Below are positions 8,090-16,846 of a stretch of DNA of 64,000 nt, piece after piece. Position 1 is the first letter of the stretch, and each line of letters opens with the position of its first letter. Origin of the DNA: an uncultured Christensenellaceae bacterium (lineage in GTDB: Bacteria; Bacillota; Clostridia; Christensenellales; Pumilibacteraceae). The notes beneath the pieces are model-generated. The model did no database searches. It was not told where the DNA came from and worked only from the letters and a program-made list of their open reading frames with translations. The stretch is from contig CAJULK010000002.1 of the NCBI GenBank assembly GCA_910587455.1, positions 124,001-188,000 on the forward strand. Direction: 5' to 3'. The position numbers were made by a program, and so were the translations under genes.

Positions 8090-9496
8090 TTATCTTTTGT
8101 TCTTGGCGCGTATTGCATCGTCTATATGCGCAGCCGCGTCTTTGCCTGCGCCCATGGCGAGTATGACCGTCGCCGCGCCCGTGACCGCATCGCCGCCCGC
8201 ATACACTCCGTCGCGCGCGGTCATACAGTTTTCGTCAACAACTATCATTCCGCGTCCGCGCGTTGTTATTCCGTCGGTAGTATCCTTTATGAGCGGATTG
8301 GGCGACGTGCCTATCGCGACTATAACGGTATCGACGTCGAGCTCGAACTCGCTGTCAGCAACGGGAATAGGACTGCGCCGTCCCGAAGAATCCGGCTCGC
8401 CGAGTTCCATTTTTATACATTTAAGCGCTCGCACGTTTTTATGTTCGTCGCCGAGCACTTCTGTCGGCGCGGTAAGGAACATAAACTCGATACCCTCTTC
8501 TTTTGCGTGCTCTATCTCTTCTCTGCGCGCGGGAAGCTCCGCTTCGCCGCGTCTGTACACGATCACTACCCGCTGCGCACCGAGCCGAAGCGCACTGCGC
8601 GCGGCGTCCATCGCGACGTTGCCGCCGCCCACTACCGCCGCGGCGCGACTTCTCTTGATCGGAGTATCCGAGCCGTCACGGTACGCTTTCATAAGGTTGA
8701 CTCGCGTTAGAAATTCGTTGGCGGAGTATACGCCTTTAAGATCCTCGCCTTTGACGCGCATAAAGTTGGGAAGCCCCGCGCCGCTGCCTATAAACACGGC
8801 GGAATAGCCCTCGTCGAAAAGTTCGTCTATGTAAAGCGTTCGCCCTATCACAGTGTTGAGTTCGAACACGACGCCGCGCGCCTCGAGATTTTTAATTTCG
8901 TCGTTCACTATCGCTTTGGGCAATCTGAATTCGGGAATACCGTAAACGAGCACGCCGCCTGCCGTGTGCAACGCCTCGAACACGGTAACGTCGTAACCGC
9001 GGCTTACGAGTTCCCCGGCACACGACAGCCCCGCAGGTCCGGACCCTACGATCGCTATCTTATATCCGTTTTTTTCGACGCAGTGTTCGGACGAAACTTT
9101 CCCTGCCGCAACCGCGGCGTTGTGCCTGTCCGCGACAAAGCGTTCGAGCCTGCCTATCGCGACGGGCTCGCCGTTTTTGCCGCGTACGCACTTAGACTCG
9201 CATTGAGTCTCCTGCGGACAAACTCTGCCGCACACTGCGGCGAGCGAACTCGATCTTTCGATAACGCCGTACGCTTTTTCGTACTCGCCGGCAACTACGT
9301 GCTTTATAAATTCGGGAATATCTATTCCCACGGGGCAACCGCTTCGGCACGGCTTTGTCTTACAACCCAAACAGCGTTCGGCTTCCGATTTCGCCTGTTC
9401 TTCGGTATAGCCGAGCGCAACCTCGTCGAAATTGCGTGCGCGCACGGCGGGCTCTTGAACGGGCATTGCGTTTTTCTGCTTAGAATTATTCACCAT
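8090..9496 (-). CDS. nfnB: NfnB-type large subunit (GltA/glutamate synthase small-subunit family)
   Basis: 468-residue FAD/NADPH oxidoreductase with two N-terminal 4Fe-4S clusters. Cysteines appear as CLGCKTKPCRSGCP and CGRVCPQETQCESKC within the first 110 residues. Then comes an FAD-binding GSGPAGLSCAGEL and a second dinucleotide fold VVGGGNVAMDAARSALRLG. In annotation this family is often called NADPH-dependent glutamate synthase, but the directly overlapping partner gene (NfnA type) marks it as the large subunit of NADH-dependent reduced ferredoxin:NADP oxidoreductase, a flavin-based electron-bifurcating transhydrogenase of anaerobes. It overlaps nfnA by 11 nt, with AGGGAG upstream of the ATG. 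The bifurcating role is inferred from family and context. Confidence 0.88.
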   Translation of the reverse strand: MVNNSKQKNAMPVQEPAVRARNFDEVALGYTEEQAKSEAERCLGCKTKPCRSGCPVGIDIPEFIKHVVAGEYEKAYGVIERSSSLAAVCGRVCPQETQCESKCVRGKNGEPVAIGRLERFVADRHNAAVAAGKVSSEHCVEKNGYKIAIVGSGPAGLSCAGELVSRGYDVTVFEALHTAGGVLVYGIPEFRLPKAIVNDEIKNLEARGVVFELNTVIGRTLYIDELFDEGYSAVFIGSGAGLPNFMRVKGEDLKGVYSANEFLTRVNLMKAYRDGSDTPIKRSRAAAVVGGGNVAMDAARSALRLGAQRVVIVYRRGEAELPARREEIEHAKEEGIEFMFLTAPTEVLGDEHKNVRALKCIKMELGEPDSSGRRSPIPVADSEFELDVDTVIVAIGTSPNPLIKDTTDGITTRGRGMIVVDENCMTARDGVYAGGDAVTGAATVILAMGAGKDAAAHIDDAIRAKNKR

Positions 9497-10337
9497 GCGC
9501 TCCCTTTAACAAATTACATTCTTTTTCATATGCGCGGCGCTCGAAATCGGCATACATTCTTCCGCGCTCGATCGCTTCATCGAAATCGACTTTGTGCCCG
9601 TCGAAATCTGGCCCGTCCACACACGCGAATTTCATTTCTCCGCCGACGGTGATACGGCAGCCTCCGCACATACCCGTTCCGTCTATCATGATAGGATTCA
9701 TCGAAACGACCGTCTTTATGCCGTATGTTTCGGTGAGCCTGCAAATAAACTTCATCATCGCGAGCGGGCCTATGGCAATCACCTCGTCATACTTATTGCC
9801 GGAGTCGATAAGCGCTTTCAAAGCGTCCGTCACCAGTCCTTTCCGTCCAGCCGAACCGTCGTCCGTTACCAGCACGAACTCGTCGGACACGGCTTGAAAT
9901 TCGTCTTTGAGTATTACGAGATCTTTGTTTCGAAAACCGATAACAGAATGAACCGTCGCCCCGAGTTCATGCAGTTTTTTCGCCGTGGGAAGCGCTATGG
10001 CGCAGCCTACGCCGCCGCCCACAACGGCAACCGATCTAAGCCCTTCGAGCTCCGTAGGGCGTCCCAACGGACCCACAAGGTCATGCAGACATTCACCGAC
10101 GCGCAGACCGTCGAGTTTGAGCGTAGTAGCTCCCACTATCTGATAAATGACCGTGACTGTTCCCGCGCGCCTGTCGAAATCGGCGACTGTAAGAGGAATA
10201 CGCTCGCCGTCCGCATCGACGCGCAAAATGACGAACTGCCCCGCCTGCGCTTTTATGGCAATGCGCGGCGCATAAACCGCAATGCGCGATACCGTCGGAT
10301 TGAGCGACGTCTTGGCTGTGATTTCGTAAAGTTTCAT
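9486..10337 (-). CDS. nfnA: NfnA-type small subunit, FAD/2Fe-2S ferredoxin-NADP reductase family
   Basis: 283-residue subunit of the dihydroorotate dehydrogenase electron-transfer/ferredoxin reductase fold. FAD is held by the N-terminal beta barrel (AGQFVILRVDADGERIPLT). NAD is bound by the following domain (VAVVGGGVGCAIALP). The C-terminal 2Fe-2S ligands appear in DGTGMCGGCRITVGG and the later FACVDGP, an Asp plus three Cys arrangement as in NfnA. Start ATG at 10337 with CGGAG at 8 nt and a good promoter upstream. With nfnB it would couple NADH and reduced ferredoxin oxidation to NADP reduction in the cytoplasm. Confidence 0.88.
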   Translation of the reverse strand: MKLYEITAKTSLNPTVSRIAVYAPRIAIKAQAGQFVILRVDADGERIPLTVADFDRRAGTVTVIYQIVGATTLKLDGLRVGECLHDLVGPLGRPTELEGLRSVAVVGGGVGCAIALPTAKKLHELGATVHSVIGFRNKDLVILKDEFQAVSDEFVLVTDDGSAGRKGLVTDALKALIDSGNKYDEVIAIGPLAMMKFICRLTETYGIKTVVSMNPIMIDGTGMCGGCRITVGGEMKFACVDGPDFDGHKVDFDEAIERGRMYADFERRAYEKECNLLKGAHGE

Positions 10338-10373
10338 CTATACTGCTCCGTATGGTAACGAGTCGTTCGTTAT

Positions 10374-10402
10374 ATTATACCATGCGCAAAAATTTTTATC
10401 AA
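10374..10402 (-). promoter_or_regulatory. Sigma-A promoter of nfnAB
   Basis: Minus strand TTGATA (10402-10397), 17-bp spacer, TATAAT (10379-10374) preceded by TGG (extended -10). Start about 10367, leader about 30 nt. Confidence 0.75.
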
Positions 10403-10436
10403 GCGCACAAGCATATACTCGAAATATTTGCTCAAT

Positions 10437-10469
10437 ATAAAACCGCCGCCGAGAATATCCCGACGACGG
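10437..10469 (-). terminator. Intrinsic terminator after the lipoprotein gene
   Basis: On the minus strand CCGTCGTCG (10469-10461) pairs with CGGCGGCGG (10451-10443) through seven Watson-Crick and two G-U pairs, 9-nt loop, followed by TTTTATATT. It lies 38 nt past the stop. Confidence 0.7.
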
Positions 10470-10506
10470 TGCTTTTACGATATGTATCTTCGATAACAAC
10501 TTATAT

Positions 10507-10887
10507 TCAGGCGTGATGTATGCTGTCGAACCCTTCCGGCGTTTCTCCCTGTTTGCACATAAACAAATAACTGTCGCCGAGATCGTCCTTGTCGGGGATG
10601 AGCATATTGCCGACTATTTTATAATAGTTTGTCTGCTCGTCGTAAACAATACCGACGCGCCCGTCCGATACGATATACTTTTTCGTAACGGGCGACGGTG
10701 CGGTTATTGTTACGCTGCCGTTGTTGAACGTATACGTCACAGAACCTTTTATAGCCCGCCCGTTTGACGCGTACCAACTGTCGTACGTAGTTCCGCTGAG
10801 TTCGTCGCCGCCGCAAGCGGTCAAGCCGAACAGACATGACAGCGCCAACAGCATAACGACAAAACACGATACAATCTTTTTCTTCAT
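10507..10887 (-). CDS. Small secreted lipoprotein of unknown function
   Basis: 126 residues: basic MKKK start, hydrophobic core of about 17 residues, and lipobox LTAC at residues 20-23, so it should be lipidated at Cys and anchored outside the membrane. The mature part of about 100 residues is rich in beta-prone residues (GSVTYTFNNGSVTIT, KKYIVSDGRVGIVYD), suggesting a small beta domain. I do not recognise a family. The ATG at 10887 has AAAGGAG 11 nt upstream; an in-frame TTG at 10893 has better spacing (5 nt) and adds only two residues. Its promoter has a run of nine G in the spacer (10946-10972). Confidence 0.85.
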   Translation of the reverse strand: MKKKIVSCFVVMLLALSCLFGLTACGGDELSGTTYDSWYASNGRAIKGSVTYTFNNGSVTITAPSPVTKKYIVSDGRVGIVYDEQTNYYKIVGNMLIPDKDDLGDSYLFMCKQGETPEGFDSIHHA

Positions 10888-10945
10888 TTGCAATCTTACT
10901 CCTTTGATTTTCTTAAACGCATTATAAATGCGCTTGATAAGAAGA

Positions 10946-10972
10946 ATTATACCCCCCCCCGAGGTTTGTCAA
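10946..10972 (-). promoter_or_regulatory. Lipoprotein promoter with a G9 tract in the spacer
   Basis: Minus strand: perfect TTGACA (10972-10967), spacer AACCTC plus nine G (15 bp in all), perfect TATAAT (10951-10946). Both boxes match consensus but the spacer is two bases short of 17. The G9 homopolymer (10952-10960 on plus as C9) could change length by slippage and so set expression. Leader about 50 nt with the AAAGGAG site. Confidence 0.75.
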
Positions 10973-11035
10973 GCGTTTTTCACACATTTTTCGACTTTTT
11001 TCTTAATTGTGTCACAACATTTGTTTTGATATAAA

Positions 11036-11758
11036 TCATCCGCCGCACGCTTCGTACGCACCTGCCACGACATACACCTGAATGTATCTTACAAACGAAA
11101 GCACGCTCATCCCCACGGTAATGTCCTTTTCGAGCGCATTGCGCACGGTACGCGCAAGCGCGGCGTTGTCCGCATTTTGCGCAAGCTTTTCGAGTTTGCT
11201 CAGCGCCTTTAACAGCGCAAACTCCGCGGCTGAATCGGATATGTTGCCGCGGTCGAGTTCGGTAGCCGCAGTAAAGACGCTTGTAAAAAACTCGCCCGCA
11301 ATACACTCCAGCAGCAGTCTGTCCGATTCAGAACACGCGAGCGGCGGAAGCGCGACAGGAAAATAATCGGCGCCGTCGTTTACCGAAGCAAGCGTTTTTG
11401 CGTCCGATTCTCTGTCGTATACGGCTGCGATGATCCTGTAACTGCCGTTATTGAATACATATCCCGCACCGCCGCGCTCTCTCGCGTTCTGCGCTCCCAT
11501 AAGCGCCTCGCTTCTGTCCGTAGCCGTAGCCACCGAAAGGAAATAAAAAGTTTTGCCTTTGAAGTTAACGTTGCCGTCCGCACGCTCCGACAGCTTGGGC
11601 ATAAACAGGACGAGCAGACATATTCCCGCCGTAAGCAGCAGCAATATGACTATCAGCATGCCCGCGGCACGCGACGGGCGTCTGCGCGGACTTCGCGGCC
11701 CCGAACCGCGCCGCCCGCCGCGGGATATTATGTATGCGCCCGATGGATAGTCTTTCAT
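11036..11758 (-). CDS. Single-pass membrane protein with SPOR-like domain
   Basis: 240 residues. A basic, Arg/Gly/Ser-rich N-terminus (about 33 residues) precedes one membrane helix (MLIVILLLLTAGICLLVLFM, residues 34-53), so the bulk faces outward. Residues about 68-125 resemble a SPOR repeat: FYFLSVATATDRSEALMGAQ then GSYRIIAAVYDRESDAKTLA, the strand-helix-strand-helix pattern that binds denuded peptidoglycan. The rest is helical and unassigned. The SPOR assignment is by pattern only. AAGGGA lies close to the ATG at 11758. A role in cell wall, division or sporulation is possible but not shown. Confidence 0.7.
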   Translation of the reverse strand: MKDYPSGAYIISRGGRRGSGPRSPRRRPSRAAGMLIVILLLLTAGICLLVLFMPKLSERADGNVNFKGKTFYFLSVATATDRSEALMGAQNARERGGAGYVFNNGSYRIIAAVYDRESDAKTLASVNDGADYFPVALPPLACSESDRLLLECIAGEFFTSVFTAATELDRGNISDSAAEFALLKALSKLEKLAQNADNAALARTVRNALEKDITVGMSVLSFVRYIQVYVVAGAYEACGG

Positions 11759-11763
11759 GTCCC

Positions 11764-11792
11764 TTGCCTTTATTCTCCGACCGTGGTATAAT
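11764..11792 (+). promoter_or_regulatory. Probable promoter of the DUF6062 gene
   Basis: TTGCCT (11764-11769), 17-bp spacer, TATAAT (11787-11792) preceded by TGG (extended -10). Start near 11799, leader about 50 nt. The -35 is weak; the -10 is strong. Confidence 0.6.
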
Positions 11793-11849
11793 ATATATGC
11801 GCACCGATAAAAGTGTATCGCAATATTATATTAGACGGACGGGATTATT

Positions 11850-12530
11850 ATGCAATATCAGATCCAGACCGCGCCCGTGTGGGACGCGTACCGCGAAAAC
11901 GGCTGCCCGCTGTGCCGAATTTATTCGGCGCGCGAAACACGGCTCGTGAAACAATATCTCGAAGAAAACGTCATGGATCCCGACTTTCGAACTGCGTCAA
12001 ACGCCGTAGGCTTTTGCGAAAGTCACATAGCCGCGATGTATGCCGGACAAAACAAACTCGGGCTTGCGCTTCAGCTCGAAACGCGCGCCGCGGCACTTGC
12101 CGATCTCATCGCCAAAATCCCCGCAGATAAAAAATCGGCGAAAAAGACCGCCGTAAATTTGCGCAGTCATTGCGGCTGCGTAATATGCTCGAATCTCGAA
12201 GAAGTCATGCCTCGGTATTTTATGACGGTTGCGGAGATGTTCGACAACGAACCCAATTTCCCCGAACTGTTTTCGGCGGCTACGCATTGCGTGACGCACG
12301 CGACGGCGCTTTTCGACGCCGCCGCTCATGCCGGCAAGAATACCGCGCGGTTTCTTTATGCACTCGCCTGCGGACTGAAAAGGGATCTTAAACGAACCGA
12401 ATCGGAACTTCGGGCTTTTGCCGATTGCTTCGACTTTAACGCCGCAGGCAGCCGTCCCGACCCTACCGCCATTCCCCGCGCGATCAAACTTATGATAACG
12501 GACAAGATAGACATGCCGTCACGAAAATAG
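11850..12530 (+). CDS. DUF6062-family protein with Cys-rich motifs
   Basis: 226 residues. The N-terminus carries VWDAYRENGCPLCRIYS and about 40 residues later VGFCESH; mid-protein there is another HCGCVICSNLEE and a CVTH segment. These CPLC...CxxH and CxxC...CxxH pairs look like two tandem zinc-binding halves on an all-helical scaffold. From memory this pattern (VMDPDxR followed by GFCxxH) is that of DUF6062, common in Clostridia and uncharacterised. No membrane segment, so cytoplasmic. Monocistronic by context. Confidence 0.75.
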   Translation: MQYQIQTAPVWDAYRENGCPLCRIYSARETRLVKQYLEENVMDPDFRTASNAVGFCESHIAAMYAGQNKLGLALQLETRAAALADLIAKIPADKKSAKKTAVNLRSHCGCVICSNLEEVMPRYFMTVAEMFDNEPNFPELFSAATHCVTHATALFDAAAHAGKNTARFLYALACGLKRDLKRTESELRAFADCFDFNAAGSRPDPTAIPRAIKLMITDKIDMPSRK

Positions 12531-12545
12531 TCGCGGTGCGCAACC

Positions 12546-12628
12546 AAAAAAACGCATTATCGCATTATACTCACGTCGCAAACACCGCCGATCGAAATAC
12601 GCGAACACTCGATCGATTTAATGCGTTT
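12546..12628 (-). terminator. Possible terminator of the ATPase operon
   Basis: Minus strand AAACGCATTA (12628-12619, overlapping the ntpD stop) pairs with TAATGCGTTT (12559-12550), followed by a run of T (A7 at 12546-12552 on plus). The 59-nt loop contains a smaller CGATCG/CGATCG stem. The large loop makes it uncertain. Confidence 0.4.
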
Positions 12629-13235
12629 ACTTATTGTTGACTTTCATGAGCCGAACGATAGACGCTCGCTCGTTCTCGTCGAGTTTCATAAGGATATACT
12701 TTATTGTTTCGCGAAGCTGCGGAATCATTACGTATTCGAGCGCATTAACTCTGCGGCGGTTCTTTTCTATCTCGTCCGCGAGCATGTTGCACGTTTTTTC
12801 CACTTCGGCAAGATGCAACAGTTTATCTGCAAGCGCGGTCAATTTGAGCACCGCCGTATCAAGCTCTGCCGGCGCCGAACATAACGCATAAGGAAGTTCC
12901 ACTTCTCCCACGCGCTTTGTCTGCATAAACGGAACGTCCACGCCCATGACGTTTTTTGTTCCGACCGAAATGGACGCAGTAAGCGTGGGAAGCGCTATTG
13001 CCTGAACGACGTCGAGCGGTGCGGCTGCGGACAGAGAAAACGCTTTAAGCGCTTCCGCGATCTCGCCCTCTATATCTTCGCGAAGCTGCTTATTCTCTTT
13101 AATAAGCACGAGAAACTGCCGAACCATTTCGTCCGACTTATCCTTTAACAGCTTGTGACCGCGTTCGGCTGTCTTTAAGCGGTCTTTGAGCCGTCTCAGT
13201 TCCATTCGGGTTGGATTAACATTCATTCTCGACAT
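12627..13235 (-). CDS. ntpD: V-type ATP synthase subunit D
   Basis: Central rotor stalk subunit of the V/A-type ATPase, turning inside the A3B3 head. 202 residues, the usual length. The N-terminal NPTRMELRRLKDRLKTAERGHKLLKDK is the family hallmark; a long C-terminal helix with NRRVNALEYVMIPQLRETI forms the other half of the antiparallel coiled coil. It starts 6 nt after the subunit B stop and is the last gene of the operon. Confidence 0.95.
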   Translation of the reverse strand: MSRMNVNPTRMELRRLKDRLKTAERGHKLLKDKSDEMVRQFLVLIKENKQLREDIEGEIAEALKAFSLSAAAPLDVVQAIALPTLTASISVGTKNVMGVDVPFMQTKRVGEVELPYALCSAPAELDTAVLKLTALADKLLHLAEVEKTCNMLADEIEKNRRRVNALEYVMIPQLRETIKYILMKLDENERASIVRLMKVNNK

Positions 13236-13241
13236 ACGCGT

Positions 13242-14621
13242 CTACCTTTGCTCTTTGGGTAAAAATTCGTTCAGATATTCGTCGCGTATACGCTTTAATT
13301 CCGAACGCGGAAGTATAGCAAGCAGTTTCCAGCCTATATCGAGCGTATCTTCGATACTGCGGTTGCAGTCGAAGCCCTGATTTATATACTGTTTTTCGAA
13401 TTCTTCGGCGAACTCGGCGTACAGTTTATCCACATCGCCGAGTGCGGCTTCGCCGAGAATGGCGCCGAGCTCCTTCGCGTCTTTGCCGCGCGCATACGCC
13501 GAAAAAAGCTGGTTCATCGTGTCGGCGTGATCCTTGCGCGTTTTGCCATTACCTATGCCTTTGTCTTTAAGCCGCGACAAACTCGGCAATACGTCTATAG
13601 GCGGATTCATACCCTTTTTATAAAGCTCGCGCGAAAGTATGATCTGCCCTTCCGTAATATATCCCGTAAGATCGGGTATGGGATGAGTTTTATCGTCCTC
13701 CGGCATTGTAAGAATGGGAATGAGCGTTATAGATCCTTTCTTGCCGCGGATACGACCCGCGCGCTCGTAGATAGTAGCAAGGTCGGTATACAAATACCCG
13801 GGATACCCCCTGCGCCCGGGCACTTCGCGCCGCGCCGCGGATATTTCGCGCAGCGCTTCGGCATAATTGGTTATGTCGGTCATTATGACAAGCACGTGCA
13901 TATCACATTCGAACGCAAGATATTCGGCGGCGGTCATTGCCATACGCGGCGTATTTATGCGCTCTACCGCGGGATCGTTTGCAAGATTGAGAAACATAAC
14001 GGTACGGTCTATAGCGCCCGTTTTTCGGAAATCGGAAATAAAGAACTCGCTTTCTTCGTACGTGATACCCATTGCCGCGAATACGACGGCAAACTTATCG
14101 TCGGTGTTCTTGACACGGGCCTGACGCGCTATCTGCGCGGCAAGGTCGGCGTGCGGAAGTCCCGACGCGGAAAACACGGGGAGTTTCTGTCCGCGCACGA
14201 GCGTATTGAGCCCGTCTATGGCGCTGACGCCCGTCTGAATAAACTCGTTGGGATAATCGCGAGCGACGGGATTTATCGGGCTGCCGTTTATATCGAGACT
14301 TTTTTCGGGCAATATTTCGGCGCCGCCGTCTATGGGATTGCCCATGCCGTCGAACACGCGCCCAAGCATATCGTGCGAAACTTTCAGCTCGATCGCCTTG
14401 CCCGTAAACGCCGCTTTTGCCGTAGCTATCTGCAAGCCGCGGCTGGGCGCGAAAAGCTGAACGAGCGCTTTGTCGCCGTCCACTTCGAGAACGCGTCCAA
14501 GACGCGTTTCGCCGCCGTCCTGAATTATCTTGACAAGTTCGTTGTATTTTACGCCCTCGACTTTTTCGACGAGCATGAGCGGTCCGACGACCTCTTTTAC
14601 GGTACGGTATTCTTTTCTCAT
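13242..14621 (-). CDS. ntpB: V-type ATP synthase subunit B
   Basis: Non-catalytic regulatory subunit of the A3B3 head, 459 residues. Recognisable segments: RTVKEVVGPLMLVEKVEGV at the start, GLPHADLAAQIARQA in place of a Walker A loop, YPGYLYTDLATIYERAGR, and TPYEE-type ends KTHPIPDLTGYITEGQI. I start it at the ATG at 14621 with AAAGGA at 8 nt; an upstream in-frame stretch of 55 codons runs into subunit A and has no family similarity. It lies 50 nt after ntpA. Confidence 0.96.
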   Translation of the reverse strand: MRKEYRTVKEVVGPLMLVEKVEGVKYNELVKIIQDGGETRLGRVLEVDGDKALVQLFAPSRGLQIATAKAAFTGKAIELKVSHDMLGRVFDGMGNPIDGGAEILPEKSLDINGSPINPVARDYPNEFIQTGVSAIDGLNTLVRGQKLPVFSASGLPHADLAAQIARQARVKNTDDKFAVVFAAMGITYEESEFFISDFRKTGAIDRTVMFLNLANDPAVERINTPRMAMTAAEYLAFECDMHVLVIMTDITNYAEALREISAARREVPGRRGYPGYLYTDLATIYERAGRIRGKKGSITLIPILTMPEDDKTHPIPDLTGYITEGQIILSRELYKKGMNPPIDVLPSLSRLKDKGIGNGKTRKDHADTMNQLFSAYARGKDAKELGAILGEAALGDVDKLYAEFAEEFEKQYINQGFDCNRSIEDTLDIGWKLLAILPRSELKRIRDEYLNEFLPKEQR

Positions 14622-14671
14622 ATACGATGTCCTTTCCGTGTTGATATTTTGCCGAGTTTGCTGCTTTACTG

Positions 14672-16423
14672 CTATTCGTCTTTTTTCAGTTCCGCAAGCT
14701 GTCGCGTCATTTCGCCCGATATATCGTCGAGCTTGTCGAGTTCGTCTTCCTTTACGTACTTCGCTCTGCCTATCTGTTCGCGGCAAGGCACGGAAAGCAC
14801 CGCGTCTGCGGCGACGCCGCGGTCGAGCGCGCGCTGCGCCTGAAAATAGTAATCGACGATCAGTTTAAGCATTTTGAACTGTTTTTTGAGCGACGTGTAC
14901 GTGTCTACCTCGTGGAAAGAGTTCTGATGCAGATAATCCTCGCGTACCGACTTTGCCGCTTCCATAGTGAGTCTGTCGCGCGGCGACAGCGCGTCCATAC
15001 CTACAAGCCTGACTATTTCGTCCAGCCGCGCTTCTTCCTGCAACAGCTTGCTTATTTCTATTCGGTACGCGTTGAACTGCGCGTCCACATTGCGCGTGAA
15101 CCATTCGGCAAGCCTGTCGGAATACAACGAATAGCTGACAAGCCAATCTATAGCCGGGAAATGCCGCTTGTATGCAAGAGCGCTCGAAAGCCCCCAATAC
15201 ACCTTTACTATGCGAAGCGTAGCTTGGCTTACAGGCTCGGACATATCTCCGCCAGGAGGCGAAACGGCGCCGATAGCGGTGACAGATCCGACGCGTTCGT
15301 CGCTGCCGAGTATTCGCACCATGCCCGCACGCTCGTAGAATTCGGCGAGACGGCTCGAAAGATATGCCGGATAGCCTTCTTCGCCTGGCATTTCCTGCAA
15401 TCTTCCGCTCATTTCGCGAAGCGCTTCCGCCCAACGCGAAGTGGAATCCGCCATGATAGCCACGGAATAGCCCATGTCGCGATAGTATTCGGCAATGGTT
15501 ATTCCCGTATATATGCTCGCTTCGCGCGCCGCAACGGGCATGTCCGAAGTATTGGCGATAAGCACCGTGCGCTTCATGAGCGGATAACCGGTCTTGGGGT
15601 CTATAAGTTCCGGAAATTCGTTGAGAACGTCCGTCATTTCGTTACCGCGTTCGCCGCACCCGACATAAACGATTATGTCTGCGTCCGACCACTTGGCGAG
15701 CGCATGCTGCAACACAGTCTTGCCCGATCCGAACGGGCCGGGAACTGCCGCAACGCCGCCTCGCGCAATAGGAAACAGAGTGTCTACTACGCGCTGCCCC
15801 GTGATGAGCGGCTCGGTCGGCGGAAGTTTTTCCTTATACGGTCTGCCGCGGCGCACCGGCCAACGCTGCAGCATGCAAACGTCGCGTTTGGTCTTTCCGT
15901 CCGCTATTACCGCGATCGTTTGTTCGACCGTAAACTCGCCGCCCGCTATTTTTTCGACCGTGCCCGAAACGCCGTAAGGTACGGCGATCTTATGGACTAT
16001 GACCTCATTTTCGCGCACGGTACCGAGCACGTCGCCGCTTTGCACGACGTCGCCCTTTTTTGCCGTCGGCTCGAACGCCCATTTCTTTTTGCGATCTATC
16101 GCCGTCGCGTGGATACCGCGGTCTATCCTGTCGCCCGACAGAGCCTGCAAACTTTCGAGCGGACGCTGTATACCGTCGTATATACCGCCTATAAGACCCG
16201 GTGCAAGTTCGACCGAAAGCGGCTGCTCGGTTGAAACGACAGGCTCGCCCGTGCCGAGCATGCTTGTTTCTTCATATACCTGTATCGAAGCGCGGTCGCC
16301 GCGAAGCTCTATAACCTCGCCTATAAGACCTTTGTCTGAAACGTGCACCACGTCGTACATCTTGACGTCTTGCATTCCGTCGGCAACTATAAGCGGCCCG
16401 CTTATCTTGATTATCTTACCCAT
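14672..16423 (-). CDS. ntpA: V-type ATP synthase subunit A (catalytic)
   Basis: Catalytic nucleotide-binding subunit, 583 residues. The Walker A loop is GPFGSGKTVLQ and is followed by VYVGCGERGNEMTDVL with the catalytic Glu region; SIYTGITIAEYYRDMGY and PPGGDMSEPVSQ are family hallmarks, and the insertion domain typical of V/A-type A subunits is present between about residues 110 and 210. GAGGGAA precedes the ATG. An 82-nt gap separates it from ntpF, without an evident promoter. Confidence 0.97.
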   Translation of the reverse strand: MGKIIKISGPLIVADGMQDVKMYDVVHVSDKGLIGEVIELRGDRASIQVYEETSMLGTGEPVVSTEQPLSVELAPGLIGGIYDGIQRPLESLQALSGDRIDRGIHATAIDRKKKWAFEPTAKKGDVVQSGDVLGTVRENEVIVHKIAVPYGVSGTVEKIAGGEFTVEQTIAVIADGKTKRDVCMLQRWPVRRGRPYKEKLPPTEPLITGQRVVDTLFPIARGGVAAVPGPFGSGKTVLQHALAKWSDADIIVYVGCGERGNEMTDVLNEFPELIDPKTGYPLMKRTVLIANTSDMPVAAREASIYTGITIAEYYRDMGYSVAIMADSTSRWAEALREMSGRLQEMPGEEGYPAYLSSRLAEFYERAGMVRILGSDERVGSVTAIGAVSPPGGDMSEPVSQATLRIVKVYWGLSSALAYKRHFPAIDWLVSYSLYSDRLAEWFTRNVDAQFNAYRIEISKLLQEEARLDEIVRLVGMDALSPRDRLTMEAAKSVREDYLHQNSFHEVDTYTSLKKQFKMLKLIVDYYFQAQRALDRGVAADAVLSVPCREQIGRAKYVKEDELDKLDDISGEMTRQLAELKKDE

Positions 16424-16505
16424 ATCGTTCCCTCGAATTTACGGTTTTGCGATTGAATTTACTGGTTGATCCGATTGCGTCTTACAAATATCCAACGGAA
16501 TATCG

Positions 16506-16832
16506 TCATCCGAATAAGATATCGACGCCAACGGCTTTTTCGACGTCCTTTTTCAGTCCCGCCAGTCCGAATCCGTTCGAACCGGTTGCGCCGGGAATGG
16601 ACAGAACTGCGGGATACGGTTGCTCTTTGAGTTTTTGCATAAGAGCTTCCATTTTTGCGGCATAATTCTCGGTTACGAGTATTACCGCGTATTCATCGGT
16701 CTTGGCGAGCTTTCTCAATACGTCCGCCGCCTGATATTCGTCGGTAACCGAATGTACCGACGCACCTATCGCAAGGAATGCGGTCACGCTCTCGCTGTCG
16801 CCTATTACGGCTATTTTACCTGTTTTTTCCAC
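16506..16832 (-). CDS. ntpF: V-type ATP synthase subunit F
   Basis: Rotor subunit bound to D, 108 residues from a GTG at 16832 (GGAGAAACAACC upstream); this start gives the family-typical beginning EKTGKIAVIGDSESVTAF. A longer frame back to 16910 overlaps ntpC and is unlikely. The Rossmann-like fold shows as IAVIGD, YAVILVTENYA and PAVLSIPG, with the flexible C-terminal helix after GFGLAGLKKDVEKAVGV. It sits 14 nt after ntpC. Confidence 0.92.
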   Translation of the reverse strand: MEKTGKIAVIGDSESVTAFLAIGASVHSVTDEYQAADVLRKLAKTDEYAVILVTENYAAKMEALMQKLKEQPYPAVLSIPGATGSNGFGLAGLKKDVEKAVGVDILFG

Positions 16833-16846
16833 GGTTGTTTCTCCGT

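Noticed and set aside
8090..10337. Annotation as glutamate synthase
   Set aside because: The large glutamate synthase subunit is absent and the overlapping gene is an NfnA-type reductase, which fits the Nfn complex better.
10976..11035. T-rich stretch after the SPOR-like gene as a terminator
   Set aside because: No stable hairpin precedes a T-run on the minus strand.
14912..16234. A 440-codon plus-strand open frame
   Set aside because: Antisense shadow of the highly conserved ATPase subunit A.
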